A stretch of 64,000 bases of DNA, from positions 13,224,001-13,288,000 of the forward strand of contig NC_056415.1 in assembly GCF_905147365.1 (NCBI RefSeq), written 5' to 3'. Shown here one piece after another: positions 20,876-48,264 of this stretch; position 1 is the first letter of the stretch, and every line of letters begins with the position of its first letter. Made by a program: the position numbers and the translations under genes. The notes beneath the pieces are model-generated. The model was not told where the DNA came from. It was given only the letters and a program-made list of their open reading frames with translations, and made no database searches. Source of the DNA: Aricia agestis. Taxonomy: Eukaryota > Arthropoda > Insecta > Lepidoptera > Lycaenidae.

Positions 20876-21404
20876 CTAGTAGGTAATAGTTTTAACGAAT
20901 AGGGTTTTTTTCGATTTCGATTCAGACAATGTAAATAACGACTAGAAAGAATATAGATGAGCTGAACTGTATAAAGTCGTTTCAGACATGATCCCACAAA
21001 TAATTATGATAACCTAAAGAAACAGTGTTACGTACTGAGCACATTCCTTGGCAATATAAAATCAACTCTGTATAGCTTTTTTTGTACATAGCTGGACAAA
21101 ACCTGGTAGCGTAACCAAAAAATGAAGCAATTGTTTTTAATATAAAATAATTATTATTCATGTAAAACAAGAACCTATCGCATCGTAGGTATCTTATTGA
21201 TCAGGCTTTTCGGTCGTCCTTGACATTAAATTTAATGTCGGAATGAATTAAATAATACGAATTCATTGTTTTGGTGACTTTAATGTTGACCGTATAAATA
21301 ATGATAAGATAATTTATTTTATTCTCTGAATCGATACGGACTAATAAGTGCTACATTTTATTTAAGGGAAATTTTGTTCATACATTACTTCTTTTAAATA
21401 ATTA

Positions 21405-21750
21405 ATTTTTTTTAATGAAATAAGGGGGCAAACGAGCAAACGGGTCACCTGATGGAAAGCAACTTCCGTCGCCCATGGACACTCGCAGCATCAGAAGAGC
21501 TGCAAGTGCGTTGCCGGCCTTTTAAGAGGGAATAGGGTAATAGGGGAGGGTAGGGAAGGGAAGGGAAGGGAAGGGAATAGTTGAGGGTAGGGCAGGGAAT
21601 AGGGTAGGGGTTAGGGGATTGGGCCTCCGGTAAACTCACTCACTCGGCGAAACACAGCGCAAGCGCTGTTTCACGCCGGTTTGCTGTGAGAACGTGGTAT
21701 TTATCCGGTCGAGCCGGCCCATTCGTGCCGAAGCATGGCTCTCCCACGTA
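21405..21750 (-). mobile_element. SINE with CR1-LINE-like tail (copy c)
   Basis: Minus-strand full-length copy, tail T run at left, head complement ...AAGCATGGCTCTCCCACGTA at right. The 64-codon open frame in it is not a gene. Confidence 0.8.
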
Positions 21751-21935
21751 TAATATTACACTGCTTTTAAATATGATAGAAACGTAGACTACATTATAAG
21801 TAACCTAATTAATGGATGTGACGATAAAGAACTCAATATGAGTTTAAAAATTAAATTTATGTAAAATGATTTACACGCTTTTTCAGATACGATATTGAAT
21901 GTACTGTCACTTCTTGGTGGAAATTCATCTTCAAT

Positions 21936-22045
21936 TAAATAATTATACATTTTCCTTGCACTTATTCTATTTTATTAGTATAATAATAAAGTGGAATAAG
22001 TGCAAGGAAAGTGTATAATTAAATTATTTAATAAGAAATGAGGAA
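21936..22045. repeat. Inverted repeat around CTTGCACTTATTC
   Basis: ATTATACATTTTCCTTGCAC and its near reverse complement face each other across about 30 AT-rich bases. A third partial copy (GCAAGGAAAGTGT) follows at about 22046. Confidence 0.65.
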
Positions 22046-22194
22046 GCAAGGAAAGTGTTTAATTATTTAATACACGCTATTTCGTTTGTGTTGTTTGTTT
22101 ATCGCGCTGGAGGCATATATTTTTCCTGATCGCAAAAACTATTGTCAGCCGCCGCATAGTCCACGTTGGGATTGTGGTCTTAATTATTATCAAT

Positions 22195-22493
<299 letters not shown>

Positions 22494-22504
22494 GATATTT
22501 ATAA

Positions 22505-22822
22505 TGTTGTTTTAAACTAACTTCCCACACCGGTTTCGGTGACGGTGGCCGGTTTTATTGAAACCAAGCCAGTTACGCACAAGAGCACTCTCTATTCCTT
22601 TACTCTCATAACCCAGTAGGACGGAAGACCGACACGACTGGCGAGAGATCAGGCGCAGGATCAACCTTTACATGCCCCTCCTACGCATCATCCCACTTGT
22701 CAGATAATCAGGTGATCAGCCTGAATTGTCCTAACCAAACTTGTAAATCGCGGGAATCGCACCCACGACCTCCGAGTCAAGAATCAAGATCCACGCTCTA
22801 AACAACTGGACCACGGAGGCGT
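22505..22822 (-). mobile_element. tRNA-derived SINE (family 2)
   Basis: Minus strand carries A-box-like TGGTCCAGTTG and B-box-like GGGTGCGATTCCC, then a body that matches 45931-46285 (GGCTGATCACCTGATTATCT, CTCTCGCCAGTCGTGTCGG). It is degraded relative to the plus-strand copy. Confidence 0.75.
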
Positions 22823-22825
22823 CTA

Positions 22826-23548
22826 AATGGCCTCTAATGAGAAAAACCAACATCCAGAACTGAAAACTTGCAAGAAGGTCGCGAGCCAGCTTACCTTATC
22901 TAGCTCCGGCGTTACCTAATAATAATAATTGTATCAAGACTATCATCATGTATGGTAATTCGATGATTGATCTAGTATTTCTTTTAATGAGGCGGCCTGC
23001 AGTAATCGCAATGTATTATATCTGAGTACGTGTTACAAGTAATACACCGTAATCAGCTCTATATTTTTCTGCGATAAAAAAGTTTTGAAACCAGTTTCAA
23101 AAGTTTTTGTTCGACGCTGATATTGAAAAATATTTTGTAAGTACATAAATATTTTTTATATTATTACGTTTATTTAGATATTTTTTAGTAATAATTGTTC
23201 AGGTCCATAAAAGTATTTTAACTTTGGTATTAATAGTAATTGACTTATAGGAAATATGCATGTGGAAATATCATTTAACAATATTCATTTTATAAAATTT
23301 CTACGTTAAAGTTATGGTAGATTCTATTACTAATTAATCATAATATTATAATATGTGCTAGTAAGTATAACTTCTTAAATTAATATTAAATTATGCTTAA
23401 AATATTAGTTTTTTATGCTTAAAATATTATAACTTGTCGACAAGTTGTATAAGTCGTTGGTTGAGATTAAGTTCCCCGAATATACTTGTTAGTTTTTGGC
23501 ACGTTAAAAAGTTGTTTATTTAAAATAAGGCATATAAATGTTTATTGG
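22826..23548. other. Spacer, nothing recognised
   Basis: AT-rich intergenic sequence with no frame or element that I recognise. Confidence 0.4.
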
Positions 23549-23840
23549 AACGAAGTTCCTTATCGCGCGTTCGGCGTAAAGGGGGCTAGACAGAACGATA
23601 TTTGACCTCGACACTTTTTTTTAGTACCCGCATGGTAGGGGCAGAGGGCGTTGATAGTATTCCTGTGCGTTAACTAGATGGAATTTTTAGAGAATAAACA
23701 GCGACGCATTGTTAGTATTCCTGAGCGTCAATAGATGGCGTTATTTTTTTAATTTTTGAGTGTTTATTATGTATACAGGTTTTTTGAACATAAATAACTT
23801 CGTTTCATTCCGGTGTCTCTTGACACCTCCCAAGTTTTTG
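23549..23840. repeat. Unclassified 290-bp repeat (copy 1)
   Basis: Begins GGAACGAAGTTCCTTATCGC and ends near CTTGACACCTCCCAAGTTTT; the second copy is at 30836-31135. A hairpin GGAAC/GTTCC at the left recalls Helitron 3' hairpins, but I cannot define ends. Confidence 0.6.
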
Positions 23841-24146
23841 TTACTTTATAATAAGAGATAAGTAATAATTATGGTTGTATTTATACAATTTTACCTGCCT
23901 GTACTTACAAAGCTTTAATAAGAACATCAACATTATTTTGGGTACTAAAATAATCTTAGTCATTGGTTGATACTGACGTAGTTTCTCGATTTTGAACTTG
24001 AATGATAGATATTACATTATTATTTTAATAAAAGGAAAATATTTAACATCAATATGACTGCACCAACAAATCCATATTATTATAGTTTATCATACAAAAA
24101 CCATCCCCATAGGTATCACAGCATGGTGATAATTATGTAGTGATTA

Positions 24147-24504
24147 TCTATAAAATATTATTAAGCGGAAGAGTTTGTTTGTTTGTTTGAACGCGCTAAG
24201 CTCAGGAACTGCTGGTCAGATTTGAAAAATTATTTCAGTGTTAGATAGCCTATTTATCGAGGAAGGCTATATGCTATATTTAATCACGCTAAGACTAATA
24301 GGAGCGAAAAAATAGAAGAAAATGTGAAAAAAAAAACGGGGGAAATTATTTGAAAGGGCTTATCTCACGAACTACTGGAGGATTTTTTCTGTTATTTGGC
24401 ACAGATAAGAAGTAGACCACGTGAAGGATCATAGTGTTCTTTTGTGGACTCATTTGTCTGTGAAATATCTTATTAACGCGGGCGAAGCCGCGCGGAACGT
24501 CTAG
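24147..24504 (+). mobile_element. Helitron family E (358 bp)
   Basis: 5' TCTATAAAATATTATTAAGC after A; 3' hairpin CGCGGGCGAAGCCGCG, then CGGAACGT and CTAG followed by T. The sequence CTTATCTCACGAACTACTGG is shared with 62921-63872. Confidence 0.75.
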
Positions 24505-24885
24505 TAAATTATAACACGTTATCCTAGGATCTCTCTAGTCAAGAGTCTTCTTATATAACGCTTTGAATTTCTATTGTTGATTATAATAATATCTATATTT
24601 ATGTACTTCGACTTTTGATTATACAGGGAGTATAATTATAATATTTTATTACAATATAACTTAAAAATACATTTATAAATACTACTGCATACTAACACCT
24701 GAAAAAACGGGTAATTTATTAGTTTAACACGATTAATACCGATGCATATTAATATAATATAGTCGCACAAGGCATAAGTGACATACAATGTTAATCTAAT
24801 TATGTAAATTTTAAGAATATGATAATAGAAAGGAATATATTATCGAAAATCTGTATATCATTTCCTTGTCAATTTATACTCGTGA

Positions 24886-24922
24886 TATAAAAAATTCATT
24901 TAAAATTTTTCGGGCAGTCAGT
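24886..24922 (+). promoter_or_regulatory. Candidate core promoter of paralogue 2 (TATA + initiator)
   Basis: TATAAAA at 24886-24892 is followed by the arthropod-type initiator TCAGT at 24918-24922. If A 24920 is +1, the TATA box starts at -34 and the 5' UTR to ATG 25272 is 352 bases with no need for an intron. Both motifs are short, so this is a candidate only. Confidence 0.45.
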
Positions 24923-25271
24923 GTTAACGTAACCAGCAGAGAGAGCCGTACGAATAAAAAATGCAACAACACTGCTTGACATTTAAAAACAAACTCAGGT
25001 GCAAAGATTTCGCAGTGCTTTTTATTATTAACCGAAGGAAGCACCGTAATATTTTCGTAAGTTATTTGTACATACTTAATTGCGTTCGAAAATTAAAATA
25101 ATCGTTTGTAATTACAGTTTAAAAACGAAATCAAATAATGAACAAATCTCATAGGAGTTTATAGCGACAAATATTATAAAGCAAGATCAAAAGAGACTTA
25201 CAAGAAAATTGATACCACTCTCGATAGAGTGAAGGTAACATTTTGTTCAAACCCAACTAAAAGACAGCACG

Positions 25272-40200
<14,929 letters not shown>

Positions 40201-40288
40201 AAATGATATTAAATATTTTATCACTCAAAGTTTTTTATTTAAAAAAAATGAAAATTTTTGAAAAGCGTTACAAATATAATGTTACTCT

Positions 40289-40294
40289 AATAAA
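40289..40294 (+). promoter_or_regulatory. Polyadenylation signal, paralogue 2
   Basis: AATAAA lies 89 bases after the TAG stop of paralogue 2, the first such hexamer downstream. Motif and position only. Confidence 0.45.
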
Positions 40295-40878
40295 ACTACT
40301 AAGCTACTTCTATAAAACAGTAATGGCTTAGGTGCATATCTAGCAATTATTTATGATACCGTTTATGTATACTATTATAATTATTTCTTTAATCTTTAGC
40401 TTTTTATATCTCAGTATTAAATTAATATACTTTTAGCCCTATACCCTATTCCAGCATTCTAATCCTCTCGCTCAAACGTTGCCTGGAAGAGATTGCTGCT
40501 TAGTAATAAGGCCGCCTTTGTGTGCTTTCTTCATTTATTCATATTATTTCTTTTTAAACTTTGTATTTTATGTAATTGATTGTGCACAATGAAGTATATT
40601 TTCATTTCATTTCATATTACAGTATTATACAAGTAGCACTGTTTAACTCCTTTTATCTTACCTTTTTTTCCTCTACTTAACATTATTCTAATCGTATTTT
40701 GAAGAAAAAAGAAAAGAAAAAGATAAAAGTTGCTAATTGCTATAACATTGCTATAATAATAGAGTAATAGCATCATAATCGCAGTTCAACCTTAGGCATT
40801 AAAACTTAATTACTAATTACTATATTAATCAAATACTATATTTCTTCCTTAGAATGATAACCTACACCTCCAGCCGGG

Positions 40879-41156
40879 CTAGCACGGCCACCAGTAGAAA
40901 TATGAAAGTATGGACAAACTGTGGACATAAACTTAAGGTGCCGTTCCGATCTTTACCGCGGCTAATCGCGACCGACAAAAATTCAATTAAAATGCCACTT
41001 TATGACAGACTATAATACATGTCATGAAATAGGATATTATTTGAATTTTTAGGACTATAGTCTGTCATAAAGTGGCATTTTAATTGAATTTTGCCACCTT
41101 AAGTTTATCTCCACAGTTTGTCCATACTTTCGCATTTCTACTGGTGGCCGTGCTAG
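40879..41156. mobile_element. Fold-back element
   Basis: Arms 40879-41014 and 41056-41156 are inverted (CTAGCACGGCCACCAGTAGA and complement). The left arm has about 35 extra bases including CGCGGCTAATCGCGACCGAC, a block also seen at 15150 and 16340. Confidence 0.75.
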
Positions 41157-41499
41157 GGCTACTGGGCGCAATATTGATCATTCACATCCCGAGAATTGTT
41201 GATATAAGTTGTTTTTTTATCGTTCAGTTGTTAGTGCATAGAGCAACAAAAAATACATCCACAGTCGAACATAGAACCTTATCTTTTTTGGAAGTTGATT
41301 AATAAAGTATGACTAGGAAGTGGTATTTCTTGTGGAAAGGAAAACGAGCGGTTGGATGCTGAATTGGAGAATGCTGCCATGAAGAGTTATTATGGTAACA
41401 AGAAGGTAAATACTTTAAGTAAATGTAAATTAATTTAAGGTAAAATCTCTTTAGTCTGATGTAATGATCAACATAAACTAGGAGCTACGGAAATAAGTG

Positions 41500-41725
41500 A
41501 TTTAATTGCAAAATGCCAATCCAAGGAGTTTTGTAATGAATGACTTAGAGGTTAAATATGTCAATAGTTAAGGACACGTATTTATGTATTAAACAAAATA
41601 GAAAATGGTTACTTAATTGCAAAATGAAAATCCAAGGAGTTTTGTATGAATGACTTAGAGGTTAAAATAAATGTCAATCTCAATAGTTAAGGACACGTAT
41701 AATTTAGGTTATAACAAAGTTGAAA
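41500..41725. repeat. Tandem duplication, unit about 110 bp
   Basis: The string AATCCAAGGAGTTTTGTA, TGACTTAGAGGTTAAA and TAGTTAAGGACACGTAT occurs twice in direct order, starting near 41505 and 41618, each followed by GAAAATGGTTACT. Confidence 0.85.
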
Positions 41726-41806
41726 ATGGTTACTAACTCAAAAAATCAACAAGTCCTCGTTGACTACGGAACCCTAACCGGCTGATTTTTTGTACATTCA
41801 TAGGTT

Positions 41807-41866
41807 AATAGTTATATAATTTAAGAGTAACATTGAAAAATGTTACTCTTAAATTATATAACTATT
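41807..41866. repeat. Perfect 26-bp inverted repeat
   Basis: Arms 41807-41832 and 41841-41866 (AATAGTTATATAATTTAAGA...) flank the loop TTGAAAAA. The region to 42047 is an inverted copy of the repeat at 46505-46700. Confidence 0.9.
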
Positions 41867-42183
41867 GACAAATAGAACAATCTATATTTTAGTACAAATA
41901 AATCGAAATATTAAATCTCTGTTAGCTACAGTTTTTCGACATAGAGCGAGAGGGAGCAGAGGAAATTGTTGTTACTTGAACGTCTTATCAAAATGAAGCT
42001 TCTTACGAAAAATTAGCTTGATAGTAATAAAAAAAGATATTCCAGGGAACCTGTACTATAATAATTATTATGTTACGTTCTATCAACTGTTATTTCAAGT
42101 ACTGTAAAGAAGCACAAAATATTATTAATGTTATCATATCACATACGTACAAAAGTCTACTTTAATCTATGCTGGGTTCTAAT

Positions 42184-42517
42184 GTTTTTTTAATGAAATA
42201 AAGGGGGCAAACGAGCAAACGGGTGACCTGATGGAAAGCAACTTCCATCGCCCATGGACACTCGCAGCATCAGAAGAGCTGCAAGTGCGTTGCCGGCCTT
42301 TAAGGAGGGAACAGGGTAATAGGGGAGGGTAAGGAAGGAAAGAGAAGGGAATAGGGGAGGGTAGGGAAGGGAATAGGGTAAGGGATTGGGCCTCCGGTAA
42401 ACTCACTCACTCGGCAAAACACAGCGCAAGCGTTGTTTCACGCCGGTTTTCTGTGAGAACGTTGTATTTCTCTAGTCGAGCCGGCCCATTCGTGCCGAAG
42501 CATGGCTCTCCCACGTA
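42184..42517 (-). mobile_element. SINE with CR1-LINE-like tail (copy f)
   Basis: Full-length minus-strand copy. The 75-codon open frame it contains is not a gene. Confidence 0.8.
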
Positions 42518-42584
42518 TAATGTATACTGTCGTCGAGACAAAGTAATCACATGATGAGATATCTATATAGGCAGAGTGTGTGAA

Positions 42585-42740
42585 CTAGCTGACCCGGCAA
42601 CGTTGTTTTGGCATATAAATTATTTTTAGTATCTATTCTCAGGCCTAAAGTACTGTATAAAAATTTTCATTGAAATCGATTCAGCTGTTTTGGAGGATTC
42701 CGCGCGCAAACACTGTAACACGAGCATTTTATATATTAGA
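42585..42740 (-). mobile_element. Short Helitron (156 bp)
   Basis: Minus strand starts TCTAATATATAAAATGCTCG and ends GTTGCCGGGTCAGCTAG followed by T. It abuts a SINE fragment on its 5' side. Confidence 0.65.
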
Positions 42741-42871
42741 TAATACACATATTTAACACATATCCATGACCCAGGGACATTAAAAACTTTTTTGATCCGT
42801 CAGCGGGATTCGTACCCGCGACCCCGGCTTAGGCTATCACGCGCTCAAGCACTGTGCGACAGAGGTCGTCG
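42741..42871 (-). mobile_element. tRNA-derived SINE (family 1), 3' truncated
   Basis: Head CTGTCGCACAGTGCTTGAGC with B-box region GGGTACGAATCCC and part of the body; the 3' half is absent. Confidence 0.7.
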
Positions 42872-43185
42872 TAAATACTTAATTACTTATCTTCAATTAA
42901 GTCTGATCTTCGATAACCAATTTTAGAATTCCCAAGTTCTCACTTTTTGCTAAGGATAGACTTTTTGCATTCATTACTTAACAATACAGTTCATTAAATG
43001 ATAACAATAATTAATAATTAGCAATTGTAATGCTTCGCTCCAATTGAAATTGCTCATCAATACCAATACAATAAAATTTTACATTTTTGTTTTGTTACTA
43101 CTTTGTAAGGTGATGAGCGGTTATTAACAATTGAATGATTACAATTAATTATAATGGACGTTAATCAATAATGTATCGTTTATCG

Positions 43186-43530
43186 TGCTGCGTGGCTAAA
43201 ATGGTCACATTTAGCAATTCCTCTCAATCAATTCAGCAAATGAATTGTCAAAACTGTCAAACTGACAAATGTCAAATTAGTACGAATTACTACAGTGCGA
43301 CAAGGTTAAATATGAACGTGGGCGGTGGCGCTGCTCGTAAAGGAGAACTGTCAAAAATGACGTTTTTGTATGATGGCAGCGTTAGTTCCTTTTTTCGACA
43401 CGTTCATTTAATGACTTGTCGAGTTGTAGACATGAATTGCAAGCAGACTTGCATTTTGCAATTTTAAAAAATGAACCATATTGTGATTCTTAGTGTGATT
43501 CTCCAAGGCGACCATTTTAGCCCCGCAGGA
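43186..43530. mobile_element. MITE with GGGGCTAAAATGGTC ends (copy 2)
   Basis: Left GTGGCTAAAATGGTC, right GACCATTTTAGCCCCGCAGG. It shares GACAATTCATTTGCT and related blocks with 30472-30668 and holds extra internal sequence, including an untypical 98-codon frame that is not a gene. Confidence 0.65.
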
Positions 43531-43894
43531 ATGTACCGTCAACTTAATGAGATAAGCTGTCCCCGGACACAAAGTATTTGTATACCAAATTTTATTAAAA
43601 TAGTTTCAGCAGTGTGAAAGACAAACGTACAGGTCCTTCCTGCCCGTTTTATGATGGCGAAATGCGTCATTAACAAATTTTTTTAAGTGCAAAATAGCGG
43701 GAAACATCTTGTCTAATAATGTTAATTTTCAGTAGTCTGCAGTATACAACTCAATTCATACCTACCATTATATATGCGAAAGTGTGTCTGTTCCGGCAAA
43801 GGACAGAGGATACTTTTTAGCCCGCAAAAATGCACGGTTCCTGTGCAATAAACGTCGCGAGCGCCATCTAGTATTTAGATTAATAATATAATTA

Positions 43895-44326
43895 AGACGC
43901 TCCCCCTACGGAGATGTCGTAATTTACCGTATTTAGAGCCTTGTCAACTCATAATTTGAAAGCTACAAAATTATAATAAAAATACAGCAATAATCTTTAG
44001 TATATGAACGTTCTGTTCATAGTTATTAATTTTCTATTTTTATTTTCTATAAGTACTCATGATATCAGCTTCCAAAGTAATACCAATTTATTTAAATTCA
44101 AGCATACTTTCAGTATCTCCCTAATATTTACAAATTACGGTAATATATTTAAAACACTCGCCAATCATAGATCGACAATAATTTAATTAATTACGTACTG
44201 GATGTTTGAATTTTTTTTAAGTCAACTTTGAACGAAGACAAGTAAAAAATAGGGGTTTGGCGCGATCTCGGCAACGCGGCAAATGTATGGTCGAGGTCTT
44301 TTGCTCAGGGAATGGCCTTAAGGTAA
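43895..44326. mobile_element. TTAA-flanked MITE (copy 2)
   Basis: TTAA at the left before GACGCTCCCCCTACGGAG and TTAA at the right after GGAATGGCC. It is the inverted relative of 34826-35247; both include TACAAAATTATAATAAAAAT-type blocks. Confidence 0.65.
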
Positions 44327-44539
44327 AATACTAATTTTCACACCAACCGAACGCATTCTTGGATTTTCATGAAAATAACGGATGTTTTGTAAACGGAAAT
44401 GTTGTATTGTGTTACATCATACAATAATAACGTAGATGTGGTGTAAAAGCAATCAATTTAAACAAGTCTATTTTCACAAGCTGTTGATGTGCTGTTGACG
44501 TTTTAATAGTTAAATGATAGTTCTTGTAAATACTCGATT

Positions 44540-44880
44540 GAAGGCCACTCAGCAGGCCTTTTTTTTAAACATGGGGAAATGCTTTATGCATCCGCGGCAA
44601 ATTGGGGATATCGGCCGGGGTATGTGGGACTCCTGCTACCCACTAAAACCCCATGGTGCTCCACTCATCGCTTAAGGCAAAGTTGTGGATACGATAGAAC
44701 CTACCGCAACTACGATCATCTACAGACCCGACACCACCCCGCTACTCGGGTTAAGTTAGAGTTATGGGACTCGGCGGCATTTTGATTCGTTCGGTTGAAT
44801 CTCAAAACGGTTTCGTGGTAAGGTGTTTTCCCGGAAATACTCGAGAACTACACTTACTAGGAATTTGGGGAAGTAAGAAA
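44540..44880. repeat. Retroelement-like fragment with an empty TTAA site
   Basis: Contains CCCCATGGTGCTCCACTCAT then CGCTTAAGGCAAAGTTG. The same sequence at 49920-50640 is interrupted at the TTAA by a MITE. I cannot name the element. Confidence 0.55.
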
Positions 44881-44906
44881 TCATTTTCACACTTAAATAA
44901 TACTAG

Positions 44907-45110
44907 CTATTTGACCGAAATTTGCTCGGTATTCGATAAAACACGAATAAAATGACATTTTCTAAAAATGATTCCTAGCTAGATCGATTTATCGCCCCCG
45001 AAACCCCCTATATACTAAATTTCATCAAAATCGTTGGAGCCGATTCCGAGATTCCAATTATATATTTATATATATACAAGAATTGCTCGTTTAAAGATAT
45101 AAGATATGTA
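44907..45110 (-). mobile_element. Helitron family D
   Basis: Minus strand from TCTTATATCTTTAAACGAGC to GGTCAAATAGCTAG followed by T. It has only a short TA tract where 22195-22493 has about 125 bases. Confidence 0.75.
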
Positions 45111-45413
45111 TGATAGTCTGTAAGGTATTAATAATATGGGCCAAGATGCCTGATGTAAATGGTAAAATAAATAAATAAATATTACCACGAAGTTGTCCAC
45201 GTATTCCGAAGAACTTTTCGCCGTTATAAAATTTGTTTATCGTACCAGAGTGCATTTTACTTGAAAAATACATAATAATATTATGATTATTTTTTTCTAG
45301 AACTATCATTGACTTGACATTTAAGCTGATCAATTGATGTAAATTATATTTTTCGATATCATATTTTTATGAGTGCCAAGTGCCAAAAATTATATTAATA
45401 ATATATTTGATTA

Positions 45414-45481
45414 ACGTCATACGATTTATTGTGATATTTAAATAGATTCCTATTTAAATATTACAATAAATCGTATGACGT
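45414..45481. repeat. 32-bp inverted repeat
   Basis: Arms 45414-45445 and 45450-45481 (ACGTCATACGATTTATTGTG...) with one mismatch around ATTC. Confidence 0.9.
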
Positions 45482-45930
45482 AATGTCAAAAATTGTTACG
45501 TAATATACTATTAGATAATTTGTAGTGTAACATTTTCCTTATCGTAATAAGCACGTAGTTTGCTTTTCCGCTGTTCGCTAGTCTGTGTGAACTTGGCTTT
45601 CAGTTTTCCCTGTATTGAGTCTACTACGAAATGATATTTCCATTATACGGAACCCTTTAAGGTGTTTCTGTTATCACTGTGTATCTTTTATTATTCTGTC
45701 GTCACGTCAATTTAAAAATCTTTAAATCTAAATCGATTCGATTTAGATTAAAACATTTTTTTTTATATTTAAAAAAGATGTAAATGATGTTTTTTATAAA
45801 AAGGTGTTGAGGGTGATATGAGGATTAAACAATACGAGTATTGTTGATACTTATACCTGAAGGACGTATAACTTAAGCGTAAAGTGTAAATGAATCACGT
45901 GCAACATAAGTGCTGCATAATTTTAAAATG

Positions 45931-46290
45931 CCTCCTTGGTCCAGTGGTCTACAGCACGTGGCTTTTGACCCGGAGGCCGTAGATTCGATTCCCGCATTGG
46001 AAACGTTTATTGCCAGGTTTGTTTAGGAATTAGGATGATGCAGGCTGATCACCTGATTGTCTGACAAGTAAGATGATCCATGCGTCGGATGGGCATGTAA
46101 AAGGTCGGTCCTGCGGCTGATCTCTCGCCAGTCGTGTCGTTTCGTCCCACTGGATAATTAGAGTAAAGGAATAGAGAGTGCTCTTGTGTACTGCGCATAC
46201 ACTTGGGCACTATAAAGCTACTCCTGCGTACCTGGACTGGTTTTTCAATCAAACCGGCCGCCGAGTGAGGGAGTTATTATAATAATATTA
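45931..46290 (+). mobile_element. tRNA-derived SINE (family 2)
   Basis: Head GCCTCCTTGGTCCAGTGGTC (A box) and AGATTCGATTCCC (B box), body to AACCGGCCGCCGAGTGAGGG and an ATT-rich tail. The partner copy is at 22505-22822. Confidence 0.85.
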
Positions 46291-46801
46291 AGCTGATTTT
46301 ATTTTATTTTATTAACATCGCTTGACAAATCTTGTTAAAATGTTGAAGCTCTATAACAGTCACATATCGCCATTCGCCATACACAATAGTAATCGCAACG
46401 ACTTCCGTTAACATCCTAATTTTTGAAGAATTTTTGAAGAAAACCTTGCCGATGTAAGGCTTTCTTCAAAGCACTTTTTAAATTTTTTATCCAGGAGATA
46501 TAGTCAGGGTTCCCTAGAACAATTTTTTTTATTACTATCAAGCTAATGTTTTGTGAGTAGCTTCATTTTGATAAGACCAACAACATTTTTATCTACGAAA
46601 AATCTTGAAGTTGGTAGCTAACAGAGATAGAAATTATTTCATACTTTAATTTGATGGTCCTAAAATATGGATTGTTCTATTATTTGTAGGACAATGTTGA
46701 CGATGATGACGACTTACATTAAGTTGGCATAATCCGACCAAATGACGTAGGTCCATCAACTGCCTTAGATGAATCAATTTCTTGGATGGTACATAATGTA
46801 C

Positions 46802-47570
46802 CTTTTTTTTTTTTTTTTTTTTTATTAAATAAGGGGGCAAACGAGCAAACGGGTCACCTGATGGTAAGCAACTACCGTCGCCCATGGACACTCGCAACAT
46901 CAGAAGAGCTGCAGGTGCGTTGCCGGCCTTTTAAGAGGGTATACGCTCTTTTCTTGAAGGTTTGCAGGTCGTATCGGTCCGGAAATACTACTGGTGACAG
47001 TTCATTCCAGAGTTTTACAGTGCGCGGCAGAAAGTTACGCGTAAAACGCACTGTGGAAGACTGCCACTCATCAAGGTGATGAGGATGGTATGTTTTTCGC
47101 GTGGGACGATAGCGAAAAGTTGCAGGTGGTATGATTCCGAACAATTCCTCAGAGCACTCCCCGTGATACAACCGATAGAGGATGCAGAGTGAAGCAACAT
47201 CTCGGCGTAATTCCAGGGGGTCCAAGCTGTTTGAAACACTATGGCAGTCAACAATTCGAGCAGCCCTTCGTTGGATACGATCTAGAGGGAGCAGTTGGTA
47301 TTTTGGCGCCCCTGCCCAGAGATGAGAACAATATTCCATATGAGGCCGAACCTGCGCCTTGTAGAGTTGTAGGCGTTGGTCCGGACTGAAGTACTGTCTC
47401 GCTCTGTTAAGAACGCCAAGCTTCTTCGAGGCTAATTTGGCCTTACCCTCAAGATGATATCGGAACTGGACTTCGCTCGATATGTTGACGCCAAGTATCT
47501 CAATGCTAGGAGAGATACCTTTTTAGAAGCTTCCCAAAATTATTTTTCTCCCGCTTGAATGCTAAGGTAC
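46802..47570 (-). mobile_element. CR1-like LINE, 5' truncated
   Basis: 3' end of a non-LTR retrotransposon whose last 120 bases (from GGCCGGCAACGCACCTGCAG to the terminal A run) are the same as the tails of SINE copies a-i. Confidence 0.8.
46872..47520 (-). pseudogene. CR1-like reverse transcriptase C-terminal fragment
   Basis: The frame begins upstream of the first Met (47339) with SIEILGVNISSEVQFRYHLE and GKANLASKKLGVLNRARQYF, then QVRPHMEYCSHLWAGAPKYQ, LDRIQRRAARIVDC, PRTVKLWNELSPVVFPDRYD and LQTFKKRAYTLLKGRQR, ending at TAG. The RPHMEYCSHLW and RIQRRAARI blocks are typical of the region C-terminal to RT in CR1/Jockey-type LINEs. The catalytic palm is absent. The final ~20 codons overlap the SINE-like tail. 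Confidence 0.8.
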
Positions 47571-47619
47571 AAGTTGGATGTCGCCTAGTGCCTACATGAA
47601 GTTGCAGCAGACGACGTTT

Positions 47620-47933
47620 GTTTTTTATGAAATAAGGGGGCAAACGAGCAAACGGGTCACCTGATGGAAAACTTCCGTCGCCCATGGACTCTCGCAGGTT
47701 TAGAAGAGCTGCAGGTGCGTTGCCGGCCTTTTAAGAGGGAATAGGATAACAGGGGAGGGTAGGGATGGGAGGGGAAGGGAATAGGGGAGGGTAGGGAAGG
47801 GAATAGGGTAGGGTATTGGGCCCCCGGTAAACTCACTCACTCGGCGAAACACATCGCAAGCCCTGTATCACGCCGGTTGCTCATTGCTCCGGTCGAGCCG
47901 GCCCATTCGTGCCGAAACATGGCTCTCCCACGT
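47620..47933 (-). mobile_element. SINE with CR1-LINE-like tail (copy h)
   Basis: Minus-strand copy next to the LINE fragment, with a short deletion in the tail (GATGGAAAACTTCC) and in the head. Confidence 0.78.
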
Positions 47934-48264
47934 ATTACGTCGTTTACGTCGTTAACGTGTTGTCGCGACACGTCATTTCTATGCATTTTCATGAATGAGT
48001 CGCTAGCTCCGTGTCGCTGCGCATGGTATTTCATAGAAATACATATAAACCAGTAGTGTCGCGACGGCACGTCGTCTGCAGTTGCTACATGTCGTCCGCT
48101 GCCAACCGGCACCTTTAAACTCCTTCCTTACCACGTTGTGGAGACTAGTTATCATAAACTTCAGTATATAAATAAGTCTATGCCGGCAATCATGACTGCC
48201 GTCGTGATTATAGCAAATATTATTAATGTCAAAACATAGACAATTTGACGCCCTCTATGCCTCA

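Noticed and set aside
43171..43467. 98-codon frame
   Set aside because: Contained in a MITE whose second copy does not keep the frame.
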